In this document: positions 43,577 to 55,086 of the stretch, piece after piece | How the letters are laid out: each line of letters opens with the position of its first letter | Numbering within the stretch: the stretch's first letter is position 1 | Assembly: GCA_034770075.1 (NCBI GenBank) | Contig: CM068379.1 | Location: 22,753,506-22,817,505, forward strand | From: Aralia elata | Lineage: Eukaryota > Streptophyta > Magnoliopsida > Apiales > Araliaceae | DNA length: 64,000 nucleotides | Direction of reading: 5' to 3' | Translations under genes and position numbers: made by a program | The notes under the pieces: generated by a model | Database searches by the model: none | Told to the model about the DNA's origin: nothing | Seen by the model: the letters and a program-made list of their open reading frames with translations, nothing else

Positions 43577-45618
43577 TGTAGACACCCAAATTTTGCATTT
43601 CCTATACTGACCATGACAGGAGGGCAAATTCGTCCATTGGACCGGCCTGCGAGACGGAGGGTGAACATAAGTGCGAACACTTAGAGCCACCACGACGACT
43701 TGCGATCAAGGCCGTCCGAAATGAGCATGCCGAATGATGTGTCACGTCCCGCAATAATTTCCGGACTGCAAAATACAAGCCTTTCGGATAAAACTGACGG
43801 CGCGACGCGAGAATCGAGGTACGGTGCGAGAAACGAGGAGAATTAAATAATCAAAGTGGAAGGTGTGCTGAGTGGGGTGTGGGCGCCAGCCAGCCGCAGA
43901 TCCATCTGCGGCCAGCCGCAGATGTATCTGCGGCTGGCTTTGGCCAGCCTATATCAACCATTTCTTCTCAGCATACAGGGAGTTCGAGAATTTTTGGAGA
44001 AGAAGAGAATCAGCAAGGAAACAGCAGCAGGAAATAGAGAAAAAGAGGAAGAATTAGCATAGATTTTGCAATCAAATAGGAGAGAAAGTAAGAAGAAAAG
44101 AGAGGAATAATATTTTTGTGATTTGATTGTATCACATAAGACTTTTTCTTCTATTCAAATACACAAATCTAGATCCATTTTGATCTCATTTGCAAGGTGA
44201 AAATCTCCTCAATTTTACAATTTCTATCATATCTTTTGGTCAAATCAAATGAAATTTTCATATGATTATGGAATAATAAATTTAAGGGAGTATTAGTGAG
44301 GGTTCCATTTGGAACAAAATTCTTCCTAATAACCCGATGATATTTATTTATTGATCTCTTGTTTGTTTGTTTTTTTTGGTGTTATATTGACAAGGTTCTT
44401 TTAGATCTCTATTTTGGGATGTCTTGGTATTGGTAGATTATCCGTATTGGTTATTTCTTGTAAAATCCGATTGTGGGTGTGTGGAAATTTGGTTGTGAGC
44501 CTAGGAAAGCGACCCCGTGGTCCAAATCCGATGATGGACGTATCTTGATGTATGTAGCGGGTAGGATGTAGTCTCTTTGTAAATATGTAATATTGGGCCT
44601 TAAAACGACGCCAAGGCGGAATCGGGTTTAAGGCCCCGTAATAATGAAGTGTGTGATTGTGGGTGTTGGGGTTATTTGGATGGTTTACATGCCCATGAAT
44701 AACCCCAATGCATTTTATGCTTGATTCGATTTACGACACGAAATTGATTTCGAAGCTAAACAATGAAGACCTTCATAAAATCAATCAAACTAGGTTGTTA
44801 GCATCACGAGGCTTAAAATGAGAAGTGCTAATGAAATGTTGATTTCTATGTAAACGAGAAGGCCAAAAGGAAATCGTTTCCAAAACATCACACAAAAAAC
44901 GATTTTATAAAATAAGTAACGTTTTATTAAATCTTTGTGCATAGGGTGAAAGAGATCCTAGAAGTTGCCTATCATTTGAGTTACGAAAGCAACGTATAGA
45001 TCTCGATTCCTATTTTGACAAAGGTTTAAAATTCTCGTTTTGCCAAAACGACACATAATGAAAATCTCATAGTTTCGGACAATTAAAATCAAACTTTTCT
45101 CATAAAGCTTTCTCGTATATACCGAAAAGACATTCCGAAGCGTTATCAAATTAAAGCATGATTTTCCCTAAAAATCCAAATGATTCTTTCATACAAACTC
45201 ACCACAACATTCACTTAGGCACACACACACACACGCACGCATATACGTTTTATGAATTAAAGGATAGGAAAAGCATCAAGATTGCGGTAACCGTGTTTCA
45301 CGGAAGTCGAGGGGTGCCTAACACCTTCCCCTCACTTAAGCAAGCCCCCGAACTCTATGAATCTCGATTCGCAGACCAATTAATTCGGAGTCACACATGA
45401 GCCAGCGATTCATAAAAAACGAAAACTCGGATGAGTTGGTACATCCATTTCAAATATACCAACTGGCGACTCTGGTTAAATGGCTCATCATAAAAAAACG
45501 ATCTTTCAAAACCCCGTCGACATCAATGCCGACCTTTTCCAAAAATCATCTAAACCAAAAGGCTAAAATTGGAAAAGACTAAAAGGACAACGAGAAGCGA
45601 AAAAACCCGGCGTCGACA
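43577..45618 (+). repeat. 5' LTR of the second Tat element
   Basis: TGTAGACACCC to CCGGCGTCGACA, homologous to the reverse complement of 34085-36133 but clearly diverged, so it belongs to another subfamily or is older. Left flanking five bases are AACAA. Confidence 0.92.
43887..43957 (+). promoter_or_regulatory. palindrome pair and TATA-like box in the Tat LTR
   Basis: Two CCGCAGATNNATCTGCGG palindromes (about 43895-43932), then GGCCAGCCTATATCAACC with TATAT near 43950. The same arrangement is at 53377-53447, where the box reads CTATTTAAGC. Confidence 0.6.
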
Positions 45619-45620
45619 GC

Positions 45621-45638
45621 TGGTGACTCTGCTGGGGA
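45621..45638 (+). promoter_or_regulatory. Tat primer binding site (tRNA-Arg)
   Basis: TGGTGACTCTGCTGGGGA, one base different from the site at 34065-34082, two bases after the LTR end. Confidence 0.85.
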
Positions 45639-46406
45639 ACATTAGAGGGCTTAAGCCGAGTCAAATCTTGATGCTATCCTATCCTTTAAAATTTATAAAT
45701 GTGTATGTGTATGCGACATTTTGATTTCTTTTTATTGTTGTGTGAATGTGTGTTGTTGTCCAATGAATGAATGATTGAATGGAGTTGATTTACCTTAAAG
45801 TAATCATTTGCATACGGTGAGGACGATGAATGTGAATGTATGTTGAGATTGTACCTCCTCCTGAGGCGAACCCGTCGGTTGCTTATTACTGGACTCGATG
45901 GGGCTGCTCCCCGGAGATGGCTCAGGAAACGCACCACTCAAATCCGCTCCAATCGAAAGGGCTCAAACGAGTAGATTGCGAAGATTTGGGAACCTTCATG
46001 CCGAAAAACCCGTGAGAGTAACCCTAAGATAGGTCAGCCCCAGATTAACCCAACGCAGGATAAGTCTCTTCATGCCCTTTTTACGTTTCTGCGTATAAAT
46101 GCCATAATTCCGTATGCTTCCCCTTTATGTCAAGAGAAAATACTAACCTCTGTGTTTTGCAGGGAACGACACGGGAAGCATAATAAATCATATCTAGCAT
46201 GTATTATTTCAATAAAGAACCGCTAACGAGTTGTTTTGCAGAAAAAGATTAAAAAAAAAAAAAACCCAAAAACACACAAGAGGTTACGGTTTTAGCATGC
46301 ATCCATGCTTTCATTTCCCCAAGACTAAAACTTCGAACCGTTGTTTCGCAGGATTGCTCCTCAAACCCGTTCGCAGTCTAAGAAAGCCCAGGTCTCTACC
46401 TCTGAA
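45639..46406 (+). other. leader of the second Tat element
   Basis: Homologous to 33294-34064. No ORF recognised. GTTTTGCAGGG-like words recur near 46155, 46232 and 46345. Confidence 0.6.
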
Positions 46407-47950
46407 ATGGCTGATATTCCTAATCATAGTTCCATATCTCGGGAAGAGTTTGATGACTTCAAAAAACAGATGATGGAAATGGCCACAATGCTAAAAGAGC
46501 AGCTCCTACTCAGACAGGATCCGCCAAGCCAAGGACCACATAATATTCCACCACCGGGGGGGTGACCAGAATCCTCCTAAAAATGTTGTAAACCTGGGTA
46601 AGGATGACCAACCCCAACTCAAGGACGAGCCAGTCATTACAAAGGCCGTTCCCATACCTAGCAGGACAGTGGTTACTATCCCAGAAGAAGGGGACAATGA
46701 CGACCTTCGGAGAAAAATGAAACACAAGGAGGAGACCATCCAATCTCTAAGGGGCATAGGCTCCCTGGGCAGGGTTAATTATTCGGATCTATGTGTTTTC
46801 CCCGGAGCCAGATATCCAGAAAAGTTCAAAGTTCCCGAGTTTGAAAAGTACAATGGAAAGGGAGACCCCTATACACACTTGAAAATATACATTGGAGAAC
46901 TCGGGTCTTATGCCGAAGACGAGGGGTTAAGAATGCAACTATTCCAGAAAAGCTTAACAGGGGAGGCAAGAATCTGGTATGCCCGCCTCGACAACGCCCG
47001 AATCCACAACTGGGAGGAATTGGCCCATACCTTCTTAACCCAATACAGCTTTCAGGCCCAGATGGCTCTTGACAGGTACCAAATGACAAAGGTTAAAAAA
47101 CAGCCTAGGGAATCCTTCAGGGAATATGCGCAAAGATGGAGGGGCATGGCCGCACAGGTAACCCCCCCGATGAGCGAATCAGAGATGGTAATGACCTTTG
47201 TAGACATTCAGGAGGCACCGTATTATGAGAGGGTCATCTCGGGGATTGGAAGACCTTTTGCGGAAATGATTAAACATGGAGAGATGGTTGACATGGGGTT
47301 GAAATCGGGTAAAATCCGGGATCTTACTGCTTTAGAAACGGCTGCCGAGCAAATACAGAATGGAAACTATGGCAGCACTTCCCGGAGAGTCCAAAAGAGG
47401 AAGGAAGAGGATGTCTCCCTCATCCTACAAGGGTCGTCCAGTAAAGCAGAAAGCCATCTTCCGGTACAGGTACAGAGGGGAGGGCCATCCCGACAGCCAA
47501 ATTTCACAGATCAAAGGGCAGAGGGGCGAAAGAAGATATGAGGCCTCGCAGAATCGAGTATTCACCCCGCTCGGGGAGCCGCTTGAACGGGTACTAGCGG
47601 TATTAGTAGCCCAAAAGAAAATAGTTGGTCTGGCACCACCAAGTGACCCAAAGGGTAGAAGGTTTGACCCGAGCAAGCGGTGTGCATACCACTCCAGTTC
47701 CCCTGGCCATGATACACAGGATTGCTGGACGTTAAAGCATCGAATCCAAAACCTGATTGACAGTGGAGAGATTGTGGTGGAACAGCCGGATTCCCCGAAT
47801 GTTAAGGCAAATCCCCTGCCAAGACATGATGGAGGGGGAGTCAATGCGACGGAGGCAAGTGAGGCGGGGGAGCCGCCAAGGTTGAGCTATGTGCAGAAAA
47901 TTGAGGAAATGGTCAACGTAATACATGGTTATGAGAATGCGAGAGGGTAA
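46407..47950 (+). pseudogene. gag: second Tat gag, two frameshifts
   Basis: ATG at 46407 (MADIPNHSSIS). A length change in a run of G at about 46553-46562 stops the first frame. The gag core is open from 46669 (PEKFKVPEFEKYNGKG, YARLDNARIHNWEELAHT, QPRESFREYAQRWRGM) to about 47520, and a second frame change passes to the frame 47360-47950 with the zinc finger RCAYHSSSPGHDTQDCW at about 47680-47730. The core lacks the two stops of the copy at 32526-33044, showing what those codons were. Confidence 0.88.
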
Positions 47951-49582
47951 CACCCATCAGGTTGATAGGGGTCAATACGAATAACATAGAGGGACCTATC
48001 AAGTTGACAGCTCCGAGGCCCATCATTTTTTGCTGCAAGGCCACAACTCCCTATCAGTAGTCTGAAGACTGTACCCTGGAATTATGGGGGAATACCAGAG
48101 GAAGCGGCCAGTTGTGCTTCCGTAACAACCAAGGGGAATCCCTTGTATCTCCCCGGGCGAGTCCTTGAGAGCCAAAAGAGAAAAAATGAAGAGGTTTCCG
48201 AGGAAAAGGCCATAGAGTTTTTTGAAAAGGATGGATCACCCAGAAACGAGGGGGATCCAGATTTTAAATGAGGAATCAACCCTAACATCAGTCATGGACT
48301 TGGTGTTGTCATCCAGTGAGCATTGTAAAACCCTGATGAAGGTTCTGGAGGAGGCATTTGTGCCCAAAGAGATCAGTGAGGAGGATTTCGGCCAGCTGGT
48401 AGGCCACTTATTGGAAACCGATGCAATATCCTTTACAGATGAGGACATTCCCGAAGAGGGAAGGGGGCACCGAAAACCGCTACACATTGCAGTAATCTCC
48501 TCAGGATATGTCATGAATGGGGTACTGATCGACGGGGGATCGGCATTGAATATATGTCCTCTCAGTACGCTGAAGAAAATGAACATCAGTCCCAAGCGCC
48601 TGCGGGCCAGTCATGTGGTGGTTCGGGCTTTTGACGGATCCCGGAGGGACACCATCGGGGAGATAGAATTGCCAGTGGAGATAGGGCCCTGTACTTTTGA
48701 TATCTCCTTCCAAGTCCTAGATATCACGGCAAGCTACAACCTGCTGTTAGGGAGGCCATGGATACACATGGCCGGGGCAATTCCTTCCACGCTCCACCAA
48801 CAAATCAAGTTGATCATCGATGGGAATCTGGTAACAATCTCGGCCGAATGTGATGACCCTTCTCTTCCCAGGAGTGGCCTACCAGTAATCAATGTGGATG
48901 AGTCAGCGGCTCCTGCCAGCTTTCAAGCACTAGAGATTAGCACTCCCCATTATAGATGCCTGGGAGCTCCAGCTGTGAAACCAAGGGTCTCTCCGGAACT
49001 CACCTTTGTGGCAAGGGAAATGATTAAAATGAACTTCCAACCTGGACAGGGACTAGGGAAAAGCAGTCAGGGAATCACCAAGCCCATCCACCTACCACAG
49101 CAGATAGGCAAGGCAGGATTGGGATACCATGTGGGCGCAGTACGGCGACACCGTCGGGGTGCGACTCCGATTCGACTAGTTGGCAGTCCATTGACCAGAG
49201 CCGACAATGAGCAGGGGATCAGCGGACCTGTGATTGGGGCAGGGAATGAAGAATTAACCCCCACACATAGTGAGTCGGCCCGGAGGGAAAGTTTCCTGCA
49301 GGAGGTCGCAAAGGAGTTTGAAACCAAATGCTACATCCCCGGACAATCAACAAGCAGTAAGGAGGGGACGAATGTTATCGCGCCACCGGGAGCCCAACAA
49401 GTTGTGCCTGTCATCGATTGGGCAGGGCTGATTATTCCTGGAAAAGATATGGAGGAGGATTCAGGCGACGTATCCGTAATCATCGGGGAGGTGTCCGATG
49501 TGAGGCCCTCCTTTATCCAGCGCATTCCAGCTGACCTGACCATCGACAATTGGACCCAGAAACCCGTGATATCCAAACAGGG
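47951..49582 (+). pseudogene. pol: second Tat protease region with G-patch-like segment
   Basis: After frame changes between 47950 and 48220 a 454-codon open block follows. Protease motif VLIDGGSALNICPLS at about 48521-48565, LGRPWIHMAGAIPS near 48750, and the G-patch-like FQPGQGLGKSSQGI at about 49037-49078. It ends at TAA 49584-49586, just inside the intron, as in the other copy. Confidence 0.88.
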
Positions 49583-49750
49583 GTAAAACTCGACGTCAGG
49601 GTGATTGACCCCAGATGATGGGGGAATGAAGAAGTTTATTTTTGTTGTTGTTTTAATTCTGCATCATTATGTCGTTTCTTCTTGTTATTTGAAAATGCGA
49701 TCATCGTGAAAAAATGATTTATATATGACAAGTATTTTGTTTCATGTCAG
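49583..49750 (+). other. 168-nt intron of the second Tat element
   Basis: Donor CAGGG|GTAAAAC and acceptor TTTCATGTCAG|GTGTACC, the same sites and length as at 30020-30187. In this copy one extra T after the acceptor (TTGATGTAA against TTGAGTAAT) puts the downstream exon out of frame. Confidence 0.82.
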
Positions 49751-51480
49751 GTGTACCAATTTGATGTAATCCTTGCCTAACAAATGGTCTTTCAAATTTG
49801 AATGATGATTATGATTTTGACATTGAGCTGGATTTCGATTTAATGGGCATTGAACAAGACGAGACATATTACGACGACGCACCTGATGAGATCAAAGGAT
49901 GGGTCGAGGATAAACCCAAACCCAATTTGGACCAAACCATCACTATAGATATCGGAACCCCTGACCATCCAAAAGAACTCAAGATAGGGACAGACCTTAA
50001 CCCCAGCCAAAAAGCAGAAATAATTGAGTTACTAAGACAATATGAGGATGTCTTTGCCTGGTCGCACGAGGATATGATCGGATTGTCCACCGACATTGTG
50101 GTGCACCGGTTACCCATCAAGGAGGGTTTCAGGCCTGTCAAGCAGAAACTAAGAAAGTTGAAACCTGAGTGGAGTTTAAAGGTGAAGGAAGAGATCATCA
50201 AACAGTTCAGGGCGGGAATCATTATGGTGTCCACTTACCCGGGAATGGCTATCCAATGTGGTCCCAGTGGCTAAACCTGGAGGAAAGGTGAGGGTATGCG
50301 TAAGACTACAGAGATCTAAACAAGGCCAGTCTCAAGGATAACTTCCCGGTGCCTTTCATACACATCCTGGTAGATAACACAGCCCAGTACGAAAATGTAT
50401 TCTTTTGTGGATTGCTTCGCGGGATATCATCAGATAATGGTGGGCGGAGGAAGATCGGGAAAAGACCGCATTCATCACCCCTTGGGGCACTTTCTGCTAT
50501 AGACGACTGGCTTTTGGCCTCACAAACGCGGGGGCTACTTATCAGAGAGCCATGATGGCCTTATTCCACGATATGATGCACAAGGAGATAGAGGTCTACG
50601 TGGACGACATTATTGTGAAATCGAAGGTAGAATCCGATCATATAATTCATCTCAAAAAGCTATTCGATCGGCTCAGAAAATATAATTTGAAGCTCAATCC
50701 AGCCAAGTGCGCTTTCGGAGTACAGTCGGGTAAGCTCTTGGGTTTCCTGGTTAGTAATCGGGGGCATTGAGTTGGACCCAGCAAAGATTAAGGCCATTGT
50801 GGATATGCCGGGCACCTCACACAGAAAAGGAGATAAGAGGATTCCTCGGGAGGATAAACTTTATCAGCCGTTTTATATATCCCACTTGACGACCACATGT
50901 GAGCCGATTTTTAGACTGTTAAGAAAAGGGTGTCCCAAGAATGGAATGAGCAATGTCAAAAGGCGTTTCAGACCATTAAAAAGCAATTGACTGAGGCACC
51001 AGTGCTGGTACCCCCCGAAGGATGGGATCCCTCTGTTTTATGTACATATCGGTCAATGCCATTGCGATGGGATGCATGCTGGGACAGAAAAATGAGGCGG
51101 GTAAGGAGCAGGTCATCTATTACCTCAGCAAAAGATTTAGCCAATGTGAGCAGAATTACACTCCCATCGAGAAGACTTGTTGTGCTCTGGCCTGGGCGGC
51201 AGGGAGATTACAGCACTACCTCCATGGGCATACAACGTACCTGATATCAAGAATGGATCCCTTGAAATATATTTTTGAAAGACCCATGCTGAAATTGTCG
51301 GTTTATCCAGATGGCAGTTAATTTTACAACAGTTTGACATGGTGTACGTAACCCAGAAGGCCATGAAAGGGCAGGGAATTGCAGATCAGTTGGCAGAAGC
51401 CCCGGGAGGAGGGATGGAGCCGTTAGAAACCCCTCTCCCGGGCGAGGATATATTCTGGGTATCGCGCGAAAAATGTGATG
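49751..51480 (+). pseudogene. pol: second Tat RT and RNase H, many single-base indels
   Basis: Open from 49798 to about 50235 (DDAPDEIKGWVEDKPKP, AWSHEDMIGLSTD, LKPEWSLKVKEEII), then at least eight one-base changes by 51300. YVDDIIVKS is intact at 50597-50623. RNase H pieces: VIYYLSKRFSQCEQNYTP, SRMDPLKYIFERP, QKAMKGQGIADQLAE. Compared with 28271-30019 nearly all changes are insertions, mostly in runs (for example CCCGGGAATGG for CCCAGAGTGG), so some may be sequence errors. Confidence 0.85.
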
Positions 51481-52130
51481 ACGAGGGACAATTCTGGAAG
51501 CTGTATTTTGATGGTGCCATGAATGCCGAGGGGCAGGAGCCGGAGCGGTCCTAGTCTCTATCACACCGGGAGAACAATATCCCGTGGCCACCAAGCTTCG
51601 TTTCAGCAATTCGAACAACACCGCTGAATACGAGGGGTGTATCTTGGGACTCCGATTGGCCCGTGACATGGGAGTAAAAAGACTAGCGTGTGTTCGGGGA
51701 TTCAGAGTTGGTAATCAGACAAACAATCGGGGTATACAACACTAAGGAGCTTCGGTTACTTCCATACCATCGTTGTGTCACCCAGCTTATGCAAGAGTTC
51801 GAAGATATCGCCTTCCGCCATATTCCTCGGGGACGAAATGATTTTGCCGATGCATTGGCGACTTTGGCTTCCTTAATCCACGTGATCAAGAGTAGGGACA
51901 GTCCACAGATTGAGATCACCGTACAGAATGCCCCGGCATATGAGGAAAATGGTGGCAGGTGTTATCAAATGAGGGTGGTGTTGACGACGAGGCAGCCCTG
52001 GTATCACGACATAAGGGAATATCTGAGAGACAGATCCCTTCCCGATCAGGCAAATCGGACTGAAAGGATGAGAATTCAAAAGATGGCGATGAAGTTTTAC
52101 CTGAGTGGCGATTCACTTTACAAAAGGGAT
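51481..52130 (+). pseudogene. pol: second Tat archaeal-type RNase H
   Basis: FWKLYFDGAMN at about 51493, NTAEYEGCILGLRLARDMGV at about 51619-51675 and FGDSELVIRQ at about 51692, HIPRGRNDFADALATLA at about 51820-51870. One-base insertions at about 51525, 51690 and 51950 break the frame. Supplies the unmutated codons for the stops in the first copy. Confidence 0.85.
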
Positions 52131-52999
52131 GCCGGGTTGGGACTGTTGCAATGCGTAGACGAAACGCAATCCCAAAGGATTATGAATGAAATCCATGGCG
52201 GGGTGTGTGGGCCACATATGAGTGGACCGATTGTTGGCCAAAAAGATCTTGAGGACAGGGTAATTATTGGTTAACGCTGAAAGCCGATTGCGATGGATCA
52301 TGTCAAACGATGTTATCAATGTCAGGCGCACGGTAATGTGATCCATACGCCTCCCAATGAACTGCATTGTAATGGACCTCCCCGTGGCCATTTTCGATGT
52401 GGGGAATGGATGTAATCGGACCGATAGAGCCCAAAGCAAGCAACGGGCATCGATTCATCTTCGTCATGATCGATTATTTCACCAAATGGGTAGAGGCAGC
52501 TTCTTTCCCTAAAGTAACTCAGGAGGTCATCGTCAGCTTCATCAAGAGTAATGTCATTTGCCGATATGGGCAACCTGAGGTTGTGGTCTCCGACAATGCC
52601 AAGAATTTAAACAACGCCCTCATGAAGGAACTGTGTGACCAGTTCAAGATTAAGCATCTCAATTCCGTCATTTACCGTCCCCAAAATGAAATGGGGCAGT
52701 GGAGGCGGCCAATAAGAACATCAAGAAGATCATGGCAAAAATGTCTGCTAATCATCGGGGATGGCCAGATCTGTTACCCCTCACCTTGCTGGCATACCAA
52801 ACATCAACGCGTACTTCTACAGGGGCAACCCCTTACGCTTTGGTGTATGGAATGGAGGGCTGTTCTACCAGTCTGAGGTTGAGATGGCGTCCCTCAGAAT
52901 AGTGATCGGACGCTCAGATAAGCGAAGAAGATTGGATGCAAAGTCGATATGACCAATTGGCCCTGATTGATGAAAGGAGGGTGGCTGCCATTTGGCATG
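52131..52999 (+). pseudogene. pol: second Tat integrase, cut by LTR insertion
   Basis: Zinc region EIHGGVCGPHMSGP (about 52189-52230) to RCYQCQ-like, core WGMDVIGPIEPKASNGH (52397), VVSDNAKNLNNAL (about 52584), catalytic Glu in the AANKNIKKIM segment (about 52700), then LLPLTLLAYQTSTRTS in shifted frame. The C-terminal domain starts MQSRYDQLALIDERRVAAIW and stops at 52999 where the next LTR begins. Several one-base insertions. Confidence 0.85.
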
Positions 53000-55066
53000 T
53001 GTAGACACCCAAATTTTGCGCTTCGTATACTAACCGTGACAGGAGGGCAAAATCGTCAAATGAACCGACCTGTGAGAGCGAGGGATGCACAAGAGCGAAC
53101 ATTCGATGCCACCGCGACGATTTACAACCGAAACCGACGTGACAACAGGGTCGTCCGAAATGAGCATGCCTGAATGATGTGGCGCGCTTCCCGGAAATTC
53201 CCGGACTGCAGAATACGAGCCTGTCAGCGAAAACCGACATTGCGGCACGAAAATCGAGGCGTGGCACGAAAAATCGAGAAAGTCAAGCCCGCCAGCCGCG
53301 GATAGATCTGCGGCCAAATGAGTGCGCCTTTCTGGAAAGTCAGATCCCGAAAACCGGGCTGAGTGGCGAGCCAGCTGGCCAGCCGCAGATCCATCTGCGG
53401 CCAGCCGCAGATAGATCTGCGGCTGGCTCTGGCCAGCCTATTTAAGCTCAGCCTCGGACAGCATACAGGAGGTGGGAAGAATTTGAAGGAAGAAGAATTC
53501 TGCAGCAGCAAGAACACGGAAATAGAGAGAAAAAGGAGCAAATTTTGCAATCAAATAGGAAGAAAAGAGAGGAAAAAAAGAGAGGATTTATATTCTTTGA
53601 TTTTGATTGTACCAAATATACTCCTTATCTTAGTCAAATACACAAGTTCACATCCATTTGAGATTATTTGCAAGGTGAAAATTCCCTTTGTTCTAGCAAT
53701 TTATATTATATTGTTTGGTTAAATTAAATGTAGTTTTTCTTGTATATTGTTGTGGATCTATGGATTGAGGACTATTAGGGAGGGTTCCAATTGGAACGAA
53801 TTTCTTCCTAATGGTCCGATGATATCCATTTGGTGAATTTTAGCTCGTTGTAATAATGTATTATGCATAGTTTATTTAGATTGTTATTTTTAGGATCTTG
53901 TGGGTGTGTAGCGATTTTGGATGTGAGCCTAGGAGCGCGACCCCGTGGTCCAAATCCGATGATGGACATCTTTCGATGTATGTAATAAATTCGATGTACT
54001 TTTCATTGTAAATATGTAATCGTCGGGCCTTAAAACGACGCCAAGGCTGAGAATCGTGTTTAAGGACCCGAAATAGTTAAACTTGTGATTGTAGGCGTTT
54101 GGGGTTATTTTGATGGCTTACATGCCCATGAATAGCTCCGACGCGTGTTTATGCTCGATTTGATTTATGAGACGAAATTGATTTCAAAGCCAAATGATAA
54201 GATCTTCATAAAATCAAGCAAACTAGGCTATTAGCATCACGAGGTTAATAAATGGGAAGTGCTAATGAATGTCGATTTCTATTTCAAACGAGAAAGCTAA
54301 AAGGAAATCGTTTTTCAAATATCACAAGGAATGATTTTGTCAAATAATTGACGTTTTTATTAAACCGTTGTGCATAGGGTTAAAGAGATTCTAGAAGTTG
54401 CCCATCATTTGAGTTACAAAAGCAACGTATAGATCTCGATTCCTATTTTGACAAAGGTTTAAAACTCCTGTTTTGCCAAAACGACACCTAACGAAAAATC
54501 TCATAGTTCTTGACAATTAAAATCAAACTTTCAATAAAGAATCAAGCTTTCTCGTGTATGCCGAAAAGACATTCCGAAGCATTCTCAAATTAAAGCACGA
54601 CTTTCCCTAAAAATCCAAATGATTCTTTCATACAAACTCACCACAACATTCATTAAGCACACACACACACACACACGCACACATACACATATTCAAGAAT
54701 TAAAGGGATAGGAAAAGCATCAAGATTGCGGTAACCGTATTTCACGGAAGTCGGGGGGTGCCTAACACCTTCCCCTCGCTTAAGCAAGCCCCCGAACTCT
54801 ATGAATCTCGGTTCGCAGACCAATTAATTCGGAGTCATATATGAGCCAGCGATTTATAAAAACGAAAACTCGGATGAGTTGAGTAACATCCCTTTCAAAA
54901 TATAACCAACTGGCGACTCTGGTTTAATTGGCTCATCATAAAAAAAAAATGATCTTTCCAAATACCCCGTCGACATGAATGCCGACCTTTCTCCAAAAAA
55001 TCATTAAATCAAAAGGCTAAAATTGGGAAAAGTACCAAGAGACGTAGAAAAAACCGGCGTTCGACA
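53000..55066 (+). repeat. 5' LTR of the third Tat element
   Basis: TGTAGACACCC to GGCGTTCGACA. Homologous to 43577-45618 throughout. Small insertions become frequent after about 54870. Confidence 0.88.
53377..53447 (+). promoter_or_regulatory. palindrome pair and TATA-like box in the third Tat LTR
   Basis: CCGCAGATCCATCTGCGG and CCGCAGATAGATCTGCGG in direct succession, followed by GGCCAGCCTATTTAAGC with a TATTTAA box at about 53439. A further palindrome of this type is at about 53290-53312. Confidence 0.65.
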
Positions 55067-55068
55067 GC

Positions 55069-55086
55069 TGGCGACTCTGCTGGGGA
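55069..55086 (+). promoter_or_regulatory. Tat primer binding site (tRNA-Arg)
   Basis: TGGCGACTCTGCTGGGGA, identical to the site of the first Tat element. Confidence 0.85.

Larger units (their letters stand above)
43577..52999 (+). mobile_element. second Tat element (same family), 5' LTR to integrase, interrupted by another Tat insertion
   Basis: LTR 43577-45618, tRNA-Arg primer site, leader, gag, protease with G-patch, 168-nt intron, RT, dual RNase H and integrase up to the C-terminal WH motif. At 53000 the sequence switches exactly at the first base of a new LTR (TGTAGAC). In the sister copy the integrase continues through this point, so the break is an insertion. The rest, including any antisense genes, should resume beyond the window. 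Confidence 0.9.

Noticed and set aside
43577..55086. LTR-internal-LTR-internal tandem from unequal recombination
   Set aside because: The integrase before 53000 is cut mid-domain exactly at the LTR start with no polypurine tract directly before it, which fits a nested insertion better. It was kept as the alternative to test.
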